A DNA stretch of 64,000 bases from UBA7330 sp043554545 (lineage in GTDB: Bacteria; Bacteroidota; Bacteroidia; Cytophagales; Cyclobacteriaceae): contig CP121337.1 in NCBI GenBank assembly GCA_043554545.1, positions 2,976,001 to 3,040,000 on the forward strand, in the 5' to 3' direction. The position numbers and the translations under genes were made by a program. The notes under the pieces were generated by a model, which had not been told where the DNA came from, did not search any database, and was given only the letters and a program-made list of their open reading frames with translations. Shown here piece by piece: positions 46,298 through 55,640 of this stretch (its first letter is position 1; each line of letters opens with the position of its first letter).

Positions 46298-47767
46298 TTA
46301 TTCTACATCCCAAAAGGAGCCTTCTTCTCTCATTTGTTTTTCAAAATCTTCCAGGTCCATCAACAGTTCTGCAACCTTTTCTGAATGTTTTTCAGCTACA
46401 TTAACCCGTTCTCCCAGATCTTTTTCAACCTGAAATAACAATGGCGCTTCTCTTGATGCCACATATCCATAATCGTCTTTTTTCTGGGACCCAATTCGAA
46501 CATGTAATTTCCAGGAATCTTTTCGAATGGCGGAAGGCTGGTTGTCTGAATAAGAATAGAAAAATTTAAACTCCTCAGGCTTATCGTTATACTTATCCGG
46601 AATTAGCAACGAACGAATATCACGCCCATCAATTGTTATATTCTTAGGTGTTTCTACCCCACATACTGCAAATAGCGTGGGTAATATATCCAAAGTACTT
46701 ATTGGAGTTTGTTCATTTCTATTTCCTTTAATCACTGCTGGCCAACTGATAATACCCGCTACGCGATGCCCACCTTCCCATGTTGAGCCTTTGCCATCTC
46801 GAAATGGAGTGGCATACCCAACCTGCAAACGTGTATCTCCATATTTAGTGTCAGACTTATCATGAAATACCACCCAGGGTCCATTGTCCGAAGAGAATAT
46901 CACTATGGTGTTTTCACTTACGCCAACATCTTCCAATGTTTGAATAATTTCACCAATAGCAGCATCAAGTTCTTCCATCACGTCTCCGAGAACTCCATGA
47001 CGTGACGTACCTTTAAATTTGTCACTGACAAAAAGGCCCAAATGAGGCATATTGTAAGGGATATATGCGAAAAAAGGCTTCTTTTGATTTCGTTTTATAA
47101 AGTCTATTGCAGCTGCGGTACACACGCCAGTCAAAGATTCCGATGCTTTTATGTCTGATGGTAAATCTTTAGCTAACAGATCATATCCGGGAATCGGATT
47201 ATTACCTTTTATGTCACTTTTCAGCAGCATTGCATTACTGTAGTCGTGTGACACATTAGTTCCAACCCACTCATCAAAACCATGTGCAAGAGGTAGTGTA
47301 TTTTGAGAAAATTGATTGCGCTCATTCGGGGAACCAAGATGCCATTTTCCAAATATTCCAGTTTTATAGCCTACCGATTTTAATCCCTCAGCCAGCGTTA
47401 TCTCCTTCTCATGAATGTGTCTCGCCGCGCTGGGGCCAATTACCCAGGACCCCAATCCTGAGCGTCCCGGATATCGTCCGGTCATCAGAGAATAACGCGA
47501 TGCAGAACATGCAGCGGTGGCCACATAGAACTGGGTAAAATTTATACCACTTTCTTTTAACTTAGAAATATTGGGTGTTTTTACTGTGGGATTTCCATTG
47601 TGTGCATAATCTCCATATCCGCTATCATCCAGATAGAACAAAACGACATTTGGCTTATCCTGTTCAGTTTTACATGCTACAAAAAACGGCGAGGCAATAA
47701 TTAACAGAAAGAATCTCAACCAAGAGGTTAGGATTTTATCTCTGGAAATATTCATAATTGACAGCAT
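46298..47767 (-). CDS. S1 family sulfatase with variant C-S-A-S-R site
   Basis: A 489-residue lipoprotein. The ATG at 47767 lies 2 bp from the preceding stop. An in-frame ATG at 47755 is as likely, and both give a signal ending FFVAC. The formylglycine motif is C87-S-A-S-R (Cys83 from the second start), followed by YSLMTGRYPGRSG. The central residue is Ala instead of the Pro seen in the other nine sulfatases here. The rest is intact: YLDDSGYGDYAHNG, FGKWHLGSPNERN and FSSDNGPWVVFHD. Ala at this place is tolerated by some anaerobic maturases, so the enzyme is probably active, but its maturation needs may differ. Co-transcribed with both neighbouring sulfatase genes. Confidence 0.9.
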   Translation of the reverse strand: MLSIMNISRDKILTSWLRFFLLIIASPFFVACKTEQDKPNVVLFYLDDSGYGDYAHNGNPTVKTPNISKLKESGINFTQFYVATAACSASRYSLMTGRYPGRSGLGSWVIGPSAARHIHEKEITLAEGLKSVGYKTGIFGKWHLGSPNERNQFSQNTLPLAHGFDEWVGTNVSHDYSNAMLLKSDIKGNNPIPGYDLLAKDLPSDIKASESLTGVCTAAAIDFIKRNQKKPFFAYIPYNMPHLGLFVSDKFKGTSRHGVLGDVMEELDAAIGEIIQTLEDVGVSENTIVIFSSDNGPWVVFHDKSDTKYGDTRLQVGYATPFRDGKGSTWEGGHRVAGIISWPAVIKGNRNEQTPISTLDILPTLFAVCGVETPKNITIDGRDIRSLLIPDKYNDKPEEFKFFYSYSDNQPSAIRKDSWKLHVRIGSQKKDDYGYVASREAPLLFQVEKDLGERVNVAEKHSEKVAELLMDLEDFEKQMREEGSFWDVE

Positions 47768-47769
47768 CT

Positions 47770-49293
47770 CTACTTATAATCTGCTTCTGCTAAACTATTA
47801 AGTACCGATAACTGCCAGTCATACAGCTCCTTCTGCATTTTTTTTACAATTTCAGGATAAGAATTGGCTACATTATTTTGCTCACCCGGATCGATCACAA
47901 GGTCAAATAATTCCATATCAGTAGACTGATCCATCACTAACTTATACCTGTTATCAATCATCGTTCTGGGACCACCAGTATGATCTTCAGAAACCTTTGG
48001 ATAGCGCCAGTTTACAAAAGTTCGGGTATACTTCCCGTGTAACTTTTTGACTAATGGAATGGTCCCTTCCTGAAGGTTCACCGCGATATAGGGCTGAGAC
48101 TCATCATTGACAGGAATCTGACCGGAGATATCCCAGAAGAACATAGGAGTCGGTCGACTAGTCATCTCACCATCTAACATCGGAACAAGGCTAATTCCAT
48201 CAAGTGGCCGATTTGGCAATGGTTGCCCCACGATTTCTGCCAGGGTAGGCAGCATGTCACTTGTTACAGCATTCACTTGAGTTATTGAACCTTCCTTAAT
48301 TCTGGCAGGCCATTCGATAACGCTTGGAACACGAATACCACCTTCATATACCAGTCCTTTCTGTCCGCGAATGGTCATTCCGGTACGACCAGCACTTGGA
48401 GGAGTTCCATTGTCACCGCAATACCACAACATCGTATTATTGTTAATTCCTTCTTCTTTTAGGAAGTCTCTCAACACACCAATGGAACGATCCATGGCCG
48501 TTACCTCAGCATATCGTTCTCTCAGAACTTCTCTCAATGGCCTTTGAACACGTTCTCCTGTTTCATTGGATGTCAACCCTACTGTTTTCTCTGCATATTC
48601 TGCAGGTAAGCCATCATATATTCCAAGATCTTCAGGAAGTCCACTGTAAGGCTCATGAGGAGAGCCGTACCAGATCACAATAAAAAAAGGCTGTTTACTA
48701 TCTTTTTTCCTTTTAATAAACTGAATGGCTTCATCAACAATAATTTGTGATCCTTCCCCTTTAAACTGTTCCGGATCTGCTCCATTTCTTGAAAGCTGCG
48801 GGTTCATTTCAAAAAAGTTATCATGTGATAGCCATTCATCGAAGCCCATGGCTCCGGGATTTGTAGGCGATTCCTTTTTCACTGGTCCTAAATGCCATTT
48901 TCCGTAATGAGCAGAAACATAGCCGGCATTGCCTAATATTTCAGCTATACTAATCTCCTCAGGACGGATAGACGAGCCTGGATAGAAAGTCCCATAACGG
49001 TTGGGATGCCTACCGGTAATTACACTTCCTCTTGTTGGAGAACAAGATGGATGCCCGGAACGGAAATTGTCCATCCGCAAACCTTTTTTACTCATTTCAT
49101 CTAAAACAGGTGTTTTTACATGCGGATGACCATAATAACCAACTTCATCCCAACCGTGATCATCCCCCATCAAAAGAATGATATTCGGAGGATTTGCTTC
49201 CTCCTGTTTTTCAAGCGTTTGTTGACAGCCGGAAATAAGTAAAAGAATCATAAAAAACTGCATACAGATAGCGTTCGATTTTTTCCTGTTCAT
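47770..49293 (-). CDS. S1 family sulfatase, first enzyme gene after SusD of block B
   Basis: A 507-residue lipoprotein (signal ending LLISGC23). The formylglycine motif is C84-S-P-T-R, followed by GSVITGRHPNRYG. LMGDDHGWDEVGYYG holds the metal pair, YGKWHLGPVKKES the GKWHLG signature, and YCGDNGTPPSAG the late ligands. The SGHPSCSPTRGSV context and IRPEEISIAEIL segment mark a subfamily distinct from the other nine. It lies 189 bp after SusD, past a terminator-like hairpin at 49404-49440, and 2 bp before the next sulfatase gene. It likely acts early on the imported glycan, but its position and sugar specificity are unknown. Confidence 0.91.
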   Translation of the reverse strand: MNRKKSNAICMQFFMILLLISGCQQTLEKQEEANPPNIILLMGDDHGWDEVGYYGHPHVKTPVLDEMSKKGLRMDNFRSGHPSCSPTRGSVITGRHPNRYGTFYPGSSIRPEEISIAEILGNAGYVSAHYGKWHLGPVKKESPTNPGAMGFDEWLSHDNFFEMNPQLSRNGADPEQFKGEGSQIIVDEAIQFIKRKKDSKQPFFIVIWYGSPHEPYSGLPEDLGIYDGLPAEYAEKTVGLTSNETGERVQRPLREVLRERYAEVTAMDRSIGVLRDFLKEEGINNNTMLWYCGDNGTPPSAGRTGMTIRGQKGLVYEGGIRVPSVIEWPARIKEGSITQVNAVTSDMLPTLAEIVGQPLPNRPLDGISLVPMLDGEMTSRPTPMFFWDISGQIPVNDESQPYIAVNLQEGTIPLVKKLHGKYTRTFVNWRYPKVSEDHTGGPRTMIDNRYKLVMDQSTDMELFDLVIDPGEQNNVANSYPEIVKKMQKELYDWQLSVLNSLAEADYK

Positions 49294-49403
49294 AAGATTT
49301 TTGACTTTATTATTTGGATTGTTATCCCTCTAAGCAAAGTGTAAACTACAAAAAAATAGATTTATCAATTAGTGTTATCTCTCCAACGACTTTTTCAATA
49401 AAC

Positions 49404-49440
49404 AAAAAATGGGAATCCAACCATTAAGGTCGAACTCCCA
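49404..49440 (-). terminator. Terminator-like hairpin after SusD of block B
   Basis: TGGGAATCCAACC (49410-49422) and GGTCGAACTCCCA (49428-49440) pair at 10 of 13 positions around a 5-nt loop. In the minus-strand transcript the stem is followed at once by a six-T run. Its place matches the hairpin after SusD of block A, so it probably limits transcription into the sulfatase genes. Confidence 0.6.
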
Positions 49441-49482
49441 CTTAAAATAATTAATTAAACCCAATAATTAAATTATTCATTA

Positions 49483-50850
49483 TTATAAGCCTTCATAACC
49501 AGGATTCTGAACCAATATGCCATTCATCTTATCTATTTCATTTGATGGCACTGGAATTCTGTTGAAGTTGTCATCAAAATCGTACCCAATAGCATTGAGC
49601 TTTGAAACCAATTTATTATGTCTTTTTAAGTCCGCATATCGCTGACTTTCAAATATAAATTCTGCCCTTCGTTCGGCCAAAACAGCCTCCACAAAATCAT
49701 CAAGCGCCGGTACATCTGCCAACACGATATCATTGGTAAGTCCTGCCCTGTTTCTGGTCTCATTAATCAGGTCAAGTGATTCCTGCTGCGCTGATCCAGC
49801 ATTCATGGATATAGCCTCGGCATATAATAGTTGGACATCTGTAAACCTGATGACCACAAAATCACCAACCCAGTAGCCACCCGCTATCAATCCAAAATCC
49901 CACTTTTTGTTCAAAAACTCACCACCCACAAACCCAAGGGTTTCATCGAGGCGAATATCACCTGCTTCGAATGATTCCATCAAACCTGGCTCATACTCAA
50001 TATATCCAGCTCCGGTATTTGGGCAATCAATGCATCTTATCATCTGAGACATGTCATCATCAGAATTGACTTCATTCCATATACTGACCAGCATGTTTTC
50101 TTTTGAACTTGCCTGACCTGCAGCTGACCACATTCCAGCCCAGTCCGTATCTAACTCTGCACCACTGTTATTAAAAATATCAGCTAAAGCTGTCTCTGCA
50201 GCCCCCCACTTCTGCTGTTGCATATAGGTCCTTGCGAGAAACATTTCCGCAGCATATTTATTAACCCTTCCATATTCTGATTCTGTAGCTGGCAATAAAC
50301 CATACGCTGCAGATAAATCTGACTCCGCCTGGGTCCAAATAGCTGCTTCTGTTGCTCTCCCGAGCTGAAATGATTCTTCAATGGTCAGTGTATTGAGCAC
50401 CAAAGGAACTCCCTCAAACCACATATTCATCCAGTAGTATGAATAACCTCTAAAGAACAGTGCTTCACCCTTAATTCTGTTTTTGGTTGCCGCGTCCATT
50501 TCAATATCATCAATTGTATTGATGATTCGGTTGGAAGGTTGAATCACATTCCTATAAAAATTACCCCAAATAACCTCTGTTGAGCTTGGGCCGAAGTTAT
50601 TGGAAGAAAATTCGTTATAAAGCAATCTCCAATATTTGATATTGTCAGACCTGTATTCCGCCTGGTAAAGCGGTCGGACTGTCATCTCAGCCCATTGGTA
50701 GTAAACCCCTGCTATTGCAGTTTCATAATCTGCCTCAGTCTGATAAAACTGATCTGCGGTCAGATTGGAAGGTGGTGTCAGGTCGAGGAAGTCTTCACTA
50801 CATCCGACCAACAACACTACCAGTAAAGCATATATGATATATTTTTTCAT
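49483..50850 (-). CDS. SusD-like glycan-binding lipoprotein, block B
   Basis: A 455-residue lipoprotein (MKKYIIYALLVVLLVGC signal, then SEDFLDLTPPS). RagB/SusD features are SNRIINTIDDIE, KGEALFFRGYSYYWMNMWFEGVPLV, a TPR-like helical core, and AERRAEFIFESQRYADLKRH near the C-terminus. It pairs with the SusC upstream, 20 bp away, and forms the surface-binding lid. It shares little sequence with the block A SusD beyond family motifs, so the two transport pairs should bind different glycan structures. No calcium-loop insertion like that in block A is seen. Confidence 0.93.
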   Translation of the reverse strand: MKKYIIYALLVVLLVGCSEDFLDLTPPSNLTADQFYQTEADYETAIAGVYYQWAEMTVRPLYQAEYRSDNIKYWRLLYNEFSSNNFGPSSTEVIWGNFYRNVIQPSNRIINTIDDIEMDAATKNRIKGEALFFRGYSYYWMNMWFEGVPLVLNTLTIEESFQLGRATEAAIWTQAESDLSAAYGLLPATESEYGRVNKYAAEMFLARTYMQQQKWGAAETALADIFNNSGAELDTDWAGMWSAAGQASSKENMLVSIWNEVNSDDDMSQMIRCIDCPNTGAGYIEYEPGLMESFEAGDIRLDETLGFVGGEFLNKKWDFGLIAGGYWVGDFVVIRFTDVQLLYAEAISMNAGSAQQESLDLINETRNRAGLTNDIVLADVPALDDFVEAVLAERRAEFIFESQRYADLKRHNKLVSKLNAIGYDFDDNFNRIPVPSNEIDKMNGILVQNPGYEGL

Positions 50851-50870
50851 GATTTTCTGTCTTTTAGTAA

Positions 50871-53800
50871 TTAGAAAGTAACATTTAAACCAAAAATGAA
50901 CCTCTTAACCTGAGGGGAGGAACCGAAATCCATGCCCAGGTTATAACTAGGGGATTGGTTTTGACCAATACGTGGATTATAAACACTTTCCGACTGACTG
51001 GTTCCCTGTCCAGGAGCATCCTTTAGACCACCCTCAGGGTTGAATCCCGGGTATTTGGTGAACAGTAGTAAATTATCTCCTGAAACATATAATCGTAAAG
51101 CAGATATACTAATCTTTTCCAGTGCAGACTTAGGGAAATTATAACCCACAGTCAGGTTTTTAATCCTCCACCAGTCAGAGTCATATAACCACCTATCCTG
51201 CTCTTCATCACGTCCATTAGTAGCCGCATTTGAAGTAACCCGTGGTATGATACCGTTTCCTGGCTCTGCCTCAGATTTCCATCGATCATTATACTCTGCC
51301 AGATTGATGGTTACTGTTGGTCTACTGATGTACCTACTATGAGCAAAAAACGTCTCATGACCACCTGCACCATTAATAAACAGGGTTAAGTCAAATCCTT
51401 TATAACTTACGGTATTGGTTATTCCGAAATTATAAATCGGTGTTGGATTGCCCAGAGGCATCCTGTCATCTGTGTTAACTACTCCGTCGTTATTTTGATC
51501 CACCCATTTGACATCACCTATACCTTCATCAGCATACAAAGCAGTCGCATCTAGTTCAGCCTGGTTATCAATGATTCCATCTGTTTCAAATAAATTAAAA
51601 CTTCCAATTGGATAACCTATTCCTGTATAACTACAGTCCCTACACCAAAAATCTCCGTTCTTAATAGGTGAGCCATCAGGTCCCATTTTTAAAACCTCAT
51701 TTTTATTGTAGGCAAAGACCAAACTGGTATTCCACTCAAAACCAGGCCTTGTTATATTACGTGAGGTAATTTCCACCTCAATTCCCTTATTGCTCACCTC
51801 ACCGACGTTCTGGATAGCAGAGTAAAACCCTGTGGTTTGTGGTACGGGTACATTAAGCAATAAATCCTTTGTCAAACTTTGATACGCATCAATAGCAAAG
51901 CTTAATTTATCCTGCATGAATCCTATATCCAAACCAATATTGGTTGTTTGGTTTTTCTCCCAGGACAGATCCTGATTTTCAAAAGACCCCGGGATCAAAC
52001 CAACTACATTTGAACCTCCCTGCCCAAGCAATGCATTAGAGGATAGCAGTGTTGCATATGGTCGATAATTTCCAATCCTGTTATTCCCTGTTGCTCCAAA
52101 ACTAGCTCTCACCTTCAGGTTACTAAAGGTAGACTGTGAGGTCATAAAACTTTCGTCAATAATTCTCCATGCTGCTGAAACAGCTGGAAAAAAACCCCAT
52201 TTGTTGTTCGCACCAAATCTTGAACTTCCATCCCTTCTGATACTTGCAGTCAACATGTAACGTGAATCGTAGCTATAGGTAGCACGCGCAAAAGAAGAAA
52301 GCATAGACCATTCCTGAATATCCTGACTCCATGTATTAATTGTGGCTGCCGCACCCAAAGTGAGTATAATATCATTTACAAACCCACGACCTTCAACAGA
52401 TGTACTCTCGAAGTAATCCTTCTGGCTGGAATATCCGAGCAGACCTGTGATTGAATGCTTGCCAACTTCTTTCACATAATTCAACGTGTTTTCCAGGGTC
52501 CAGTTTGAATTATAACTGCTACCGATAGTAGCTGATCTTACTCCATTGCCTACGGTTAAGCTCTTATAGTCATTAGATTTCAAATTATTCAATCTATAAT
52601 AGAATGCTGTCTTGAAACTAAGCCCTTCCATGAGGTTCACATTAATGTAAGCATTGGAAAGGATCTGACTTCTTTTGAATTCCTGTTGCAGATTATTCAA
52701 AATTTCCATCGCTCTTGGTGGAGCTGGAGAGTAGCCATAATAATCTAAATAATCATTCACCATACTATTACCATTCCAATAGATATCATCCAGATCTGCC
52801 ACTGGAGGTGCATACAGTATCCCTGTTAATGTCTGGTCCTTTCCCTCGGAGTTGTTGTCCAGTTGGGTGGAAATAGAAGGTGAAAGATTCAATCCAACTT
52901 TAAGCCATTTCTGAACTTGTGTCTCAAGGTTCAACCTTAATGAAAATCTATCGAATGAAGTGTTTTCTATGATTCCATCCTGATCGAGGTAAGCCACTGA
53001 GGCCATATACAATGTACTTTCAGAGCCACCTGAGATAGATAAATCATGACTTTGAATGGGAGCATTCCTGAAAATCCAATCCTGTGGATCATAGGTGGGT
53101 ACATTACCTGTAGCCCAGTCCGGATCAATTCTTAAAGCTCTTGGTCGGTCATCGTTTGGCGTATTTAAAGTAACATTAGCATCCTGAGAGATTAACCACT
53201 CTCGTCTCTCTAACTGTAGCTCAGCCCATTCAGGGCCTGTTTGCCATTCCAGTCTTTTTTCTGCTTGCTGGGTACCATAATAAGCATTATAGGATACCTG
53301 AGGTTTTCCTATACGGCCCTTCTTCGTGGTAATTAAAACAACTCCATTTGAGCCTCTTGAACCATAGATGGCAGCTGATGCTGCATCCTTAAGCACTTCG
53401 ACACTTGCCACATCATTCATGTTAATGTTTGCAATGATCCCAGCATCTTCCACAGGCATTCCATCAATCACGAAAAGTGGTTGATTTCCCTCAGTGATTG
53501 AATTTGTTCCCCTGATCCTGATTACTGGTGCTGCCCCAGGCACACCACTTGACTGTTGAATCAAAACACCGGCCATTTTGCCTTGCAACGCGTTGTCCAA
53601 TCTTGTTTCTACCCTTTGCTTAATATCCTTGCTACTCACTTGAGATATGGCTGATGTCATGTCTCTTTTTCTTACAGTTCCATAACCAACTACGACTACA
53701 TCATCCAATGCTGCAACATCAGTTGCAAGATTCGCATCGATAACTGAACGACCATTGAGGGAAATCTCCTGAGTTTTAAAACCAACAAAAGAAACAGTTA

Positions 53801-54341
53801 GCGTAGCGTTTTCAGGAACACTAATCGTATATGTCCCATCTATGTCTGTGATAGTACCATTGGTAGTACCTTTCTCCTGAACTGTGGCTCCTGGAAGAGC
53901 TTCTCCATCTTCATCGGATATTTTTCCTCTAACAGTTTGCTGAACATCAACCTGCTCAAAAACATCAGGCAACTTAGCAGAAGGTTTTACTGCGCGAATA
54001 TTAATTGATTCGTTCACTCTCCTAAAAGATAATCCGCCTTGAACTGAAAGCTCTTTGAGAAGTTCATTCATCATCCAATCAGATTCCTTCAGACTAATCA
54101 ATTTGTCTTTTACATCTTCTTTAGAAAATGCAAAAACGAAATTTGTGGACTTCTCAACTTCTTTAATTAAGTCGATAAGAACAACTTTTTTTGCTTCTAA
54201 ATGAATTGGTATTTCATTTAGCATTTTGCGCTGTGCTTCACCTTCAGTGGCAAAAGCCATTGACAGCGAATAACACACAATAAACGCATAAATCGCGATT
54301 TTCGACATGCGCACGATAAAATTATGTAATTTTACATTCAT
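50871..54341 (-). CDS. SusC-like TonB-dependent transporter with STN signalling domain, block B
   Basis: A 1156-residue outer-membrane importer. It has a signal region (10-31), STN domain (about 42-118), carboxypeptidase-like domain (134-205), TonB box DDVVVVGYGT, plug and barrel, ending FIFGLNVTF. The first 220 residues match the block A SusC at most positions, including MSKIAIYA and MAFATEGEAQRKMLNEI. From about residue 225 the plug and barrel differ strongly. This mosaic suggests a shared signalling front end with different transport specificity. Preceded by the conserved leader 54354-54413. Confidence 0.95.
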   Translation of the reverse strand: MNVKLHNFIVRMSKIAIYAFIVCYSLSMAFATEGEAQRKMLNEIPIHLEAKKVVLIDLIKEVEKSTNFVFAFSKEDVKDKLISLKESDWMMNELLKELSVQGGLSFRRVNESINIRAVKPSAKLPDVFEQVDVQQTVRGKISDEDGEALPGATVQEKGTTNGTITDIDGTYTISVPENATLTVSFVGFKTQEISLNGRSVIDANLATDVAALDDVVVVGYGTVRKRDMTSAISQVSSKDIKQRVETRLDNALQGKMAGVLIQQSSGVPGAAPVIRIRGTNSITEGNQPLFVIDGMPVEDAGIIANINMNDVASVEVLKDAASAAIYGSRGSNGVVLITTKKGRIGKPQVSYNAYYGTQQAEKRLEWQTGPEWAELQLERREWLISQDANVTLNTPNDDRPRALRIDPDWATGNVPTYDPQDWIFRNAPIQSHDLSISGGSESTLYMASVAYLDQDGIIENTSFDRFSLRLNLETQVQKWLKVGLNLSPSISTQLDNNSEGKDQTLTGILYAPPVADLDDIYWNGNSMVNDYLDYYGYSPAPPRAMEILNNLQQEFKRSQILSNAYINVNLMEGLSFKTAFYYRLNNLKSNDYKSLTVGNGVRSATIGSSYNSNWTLENTLNYVKEVGKHSITGLLGYSSQKDYFESTSVEGRGFVNDIILTLGAAATINTWSQDIQEWSMLSSFARATYSYDSRYMLTASIRRDGSSRFGANNKWGFFPAVSAAWRIIDESFMTSQSTFSNLKVRASFGATGNNRIGNYRPYATLLSSNALLGQGGSNVVGLIPGSFENQDLSWEKNQTTNIGLDIGFMQDKLSFAIDAYQSLTKDLLLNVPVPQTTGFYSAIQNVGEVSNKGIEVEITSRNITRPGFEWNTSLVFAYNKNEVLKMGPDGSPIKNGDFWCRDCSYTGIGYPIGSFNLFETDGIIDNQAELDATALYADEGIGDVKWVDQNNDGVVNTDDRMPLGNPTPIYNFGITNTVSYKGFDLTLFINGAGGHETFFAHSRYISRPTVTINLAEYNDRWKSEAEPGNGIIPRVTSNAATNGRDEEQDRWLYDSDWWRIKNLTVGYNFPKSALEKISISALRLYVSGDNLLLFTKYPGFNPEGGLKDAPGQGTSQSESVYNPRIGQNQSPSYNLGMDFGSSPQVKRFIFGLNVTF

Positions 54342-54353
54342 AGGGTTTTTTGT

Positions 54354-54413
54354 TAGTTAAACATGTTAAACTCTGTTAGCCGAGGACTTTTTCCAGAAGA
54401 CTCCCTCGGCTAT
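54354..54413 (-). promoter_or_regulatory. Conserved 60-nt SusC leader with hairpin and mini-ORF, copy B
   Basis: Counterpart of 36221-36280 with three substitutions. The stem is UAGCCGAGG with CCUCGGCUA (complements of 54404-54412 and 54377-54385), 9 bp. One U-A pair of copy A is a C-G pair here, and a mismatch of copy A has become a pair. ATG-TTT-AAC-TAA (54353-54364) is kept, ending 11 nt before the SusC start. The hairpin again begins at the FecR stop codon. Confidence 0.7.
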
Positions 54414-55390
54414 TTTATTATTATGGTTTTATCATTTATTTCATAATCAAAATCATATACATATGATAAGCCTTCTAATACTGATTTTAAGGTTGGGTTT
54501 TCATATTTAGAGGTAAAAACTCTGTTATTATCTATGTTTCTTGACAATATAAACTCCACGCCATACCAGTTAGATAGTGTATTGAAGATTTCATTCACCC
54601 GTTCATCATCAAAAACCAACATTTGATCTATCCATCCAAATACCAGCTCCTGATCACTAATCTCCTGTAATTTCATTTGTTCATCCTCATTATCGAAGAT
54701 CACCAATTCATTAGGATTTAAGATCCTTGAAACATTTTCTGATTGATTTGAGACTTTTACCTGACCTGATTTAACACCTACGACTACTTTATTGGAAGAT
54801 CTAATTGAGTTAACATTAAAGGATGTCCCCAAAACTTTTATCATCGCTTTGTTTACATTGATGATGAATGGTTTATTTTCATCCTTTACAACCTCAAAAT
54901 ACCCTTCACCTTTTAGTTCAACTTCTCGAATATTTCCAGTGAAAAACTCCGGGTAAGTAATACTACTTCCTGAATTTAGTTTTACAGAGCTCCCATCAGG
55001 TAATTTAATGGCCAATTTTTCACCACTCCTACTGTGTTTTTCCACATAAGAGACAGCTAATTGATCTTTTCCCTGTTTATCAAAAATTGTGTAAGCAGTA
55101 AAGGCTGTGGTTAATCCCAAAATCATAATTGCTGCAATACGCATCAAATTCCTTGTTGAATAGAAGGTGATTTTTCTGGCAGAAACTTTATCTTTTTCAA
55201 TTCTCTTTAGAAGTCTTGACTTAACTGATTCTTCTTTTACCCTAAAATCTATCGAATGATCTTTCCAATAAACCTCAACCTTCTTAAGTTCATTCAGGTT
55301 CTTCTCATCTTCTTCCAGCCATTTTGATAGTTGGTGTTGTTCCTGAAGGGTCAGGCTATTTTGTAAATATTTTAAAATAAGATTATTCAT
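54410..55390 (-). CDS. FecR-type anti-sigma regulator, block B
   Basis: A 326-residue inner-membrane anti-sigma factor. It has a cytosolic part (1-78), a membrane helix (about 82-103), a FecR domain (120-212) and a DUF4974 C-terminal domain (252-326). From KLPDGSSVKLNSGSS onward it is nearly the same as the block A protein, with long shared runs around VSNQSENVSRILNPNELVI. The cytosolic region that grips the sigma factor is less alike. If partner choice depends on that region, each FecR should hold its own sigma factor while the periplasmic sides could respond to either SusC. A palindrome lies 26 bp upstream of its start. Confidence 0.93.
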   Translation of the reverse strand: MNNLILKYLQNSLTLQEQHQLSKWLEEDEKNLNELKKVEVYWKDHSIDFRVKEESVKSRLLKRIEKDKVSARKITFYSTRNLMRIAAIMILGLTTAFTAYTIFDKQGKDQLAVSYVEKHSRSGEKLAIKLPDGSSVKLNSGSSITYPEFFTGNIREVELKGEGYFEVVKDENKPFIINVNKAMIKVLGTSFNVNSIRSSNKVVVGVKSGQVKVSNQSENVSRILNPNELVIFDNEDEQMKLQEISDQELVFGWIDQMLVFDDERVNEIFNTLSNWYGVEFILSRNIDNNRVFTSKYENPTLKSVLEGLSYVYDFDYEINDKTIIIK

Positions 55391-55415
55391 TGACTACTTA
55401 TTCAAGTAAGTCCTA

Positions 55416-55441
55416 TTGACTCCTTATTATAAAGGAGTCAA
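55416..55441. repeat. Perfect 10-bp inverted repeat upstream of FecR, block B
   Basis: TTGACTCCTT (55416-55425) and AAGGAGTCAA (55432-55441) are exact complements around ATTATA. There is no T-run on either side, so it is more likely an operator or RNA hairpin than a terminator. The block A counterpart near 37300-37318 keeps only one arm (AGGAGTCA). A second, imperfect repeat (GACTACTT / AAGTAAGTC) lies next to it at about 55392-55411. Confidence 0.5.
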
Positions 55442-55640
55442 GTAATAGATGAAAGTAATCCGAGAGATAAAATATTTATAATAAAATCAAGTAATTGAGG
55501 TTTATTTTAAAATTACAACTACCATTATGGCTTTTTTATTATGATTCATCAAATAAAATCATAGCGCGGTTGTTGTGATTTCTTTGAAATACTTGGGTAA
55601 TAAAGGGACTTTCTATTATCAACTACTAAGAATATTCGCT

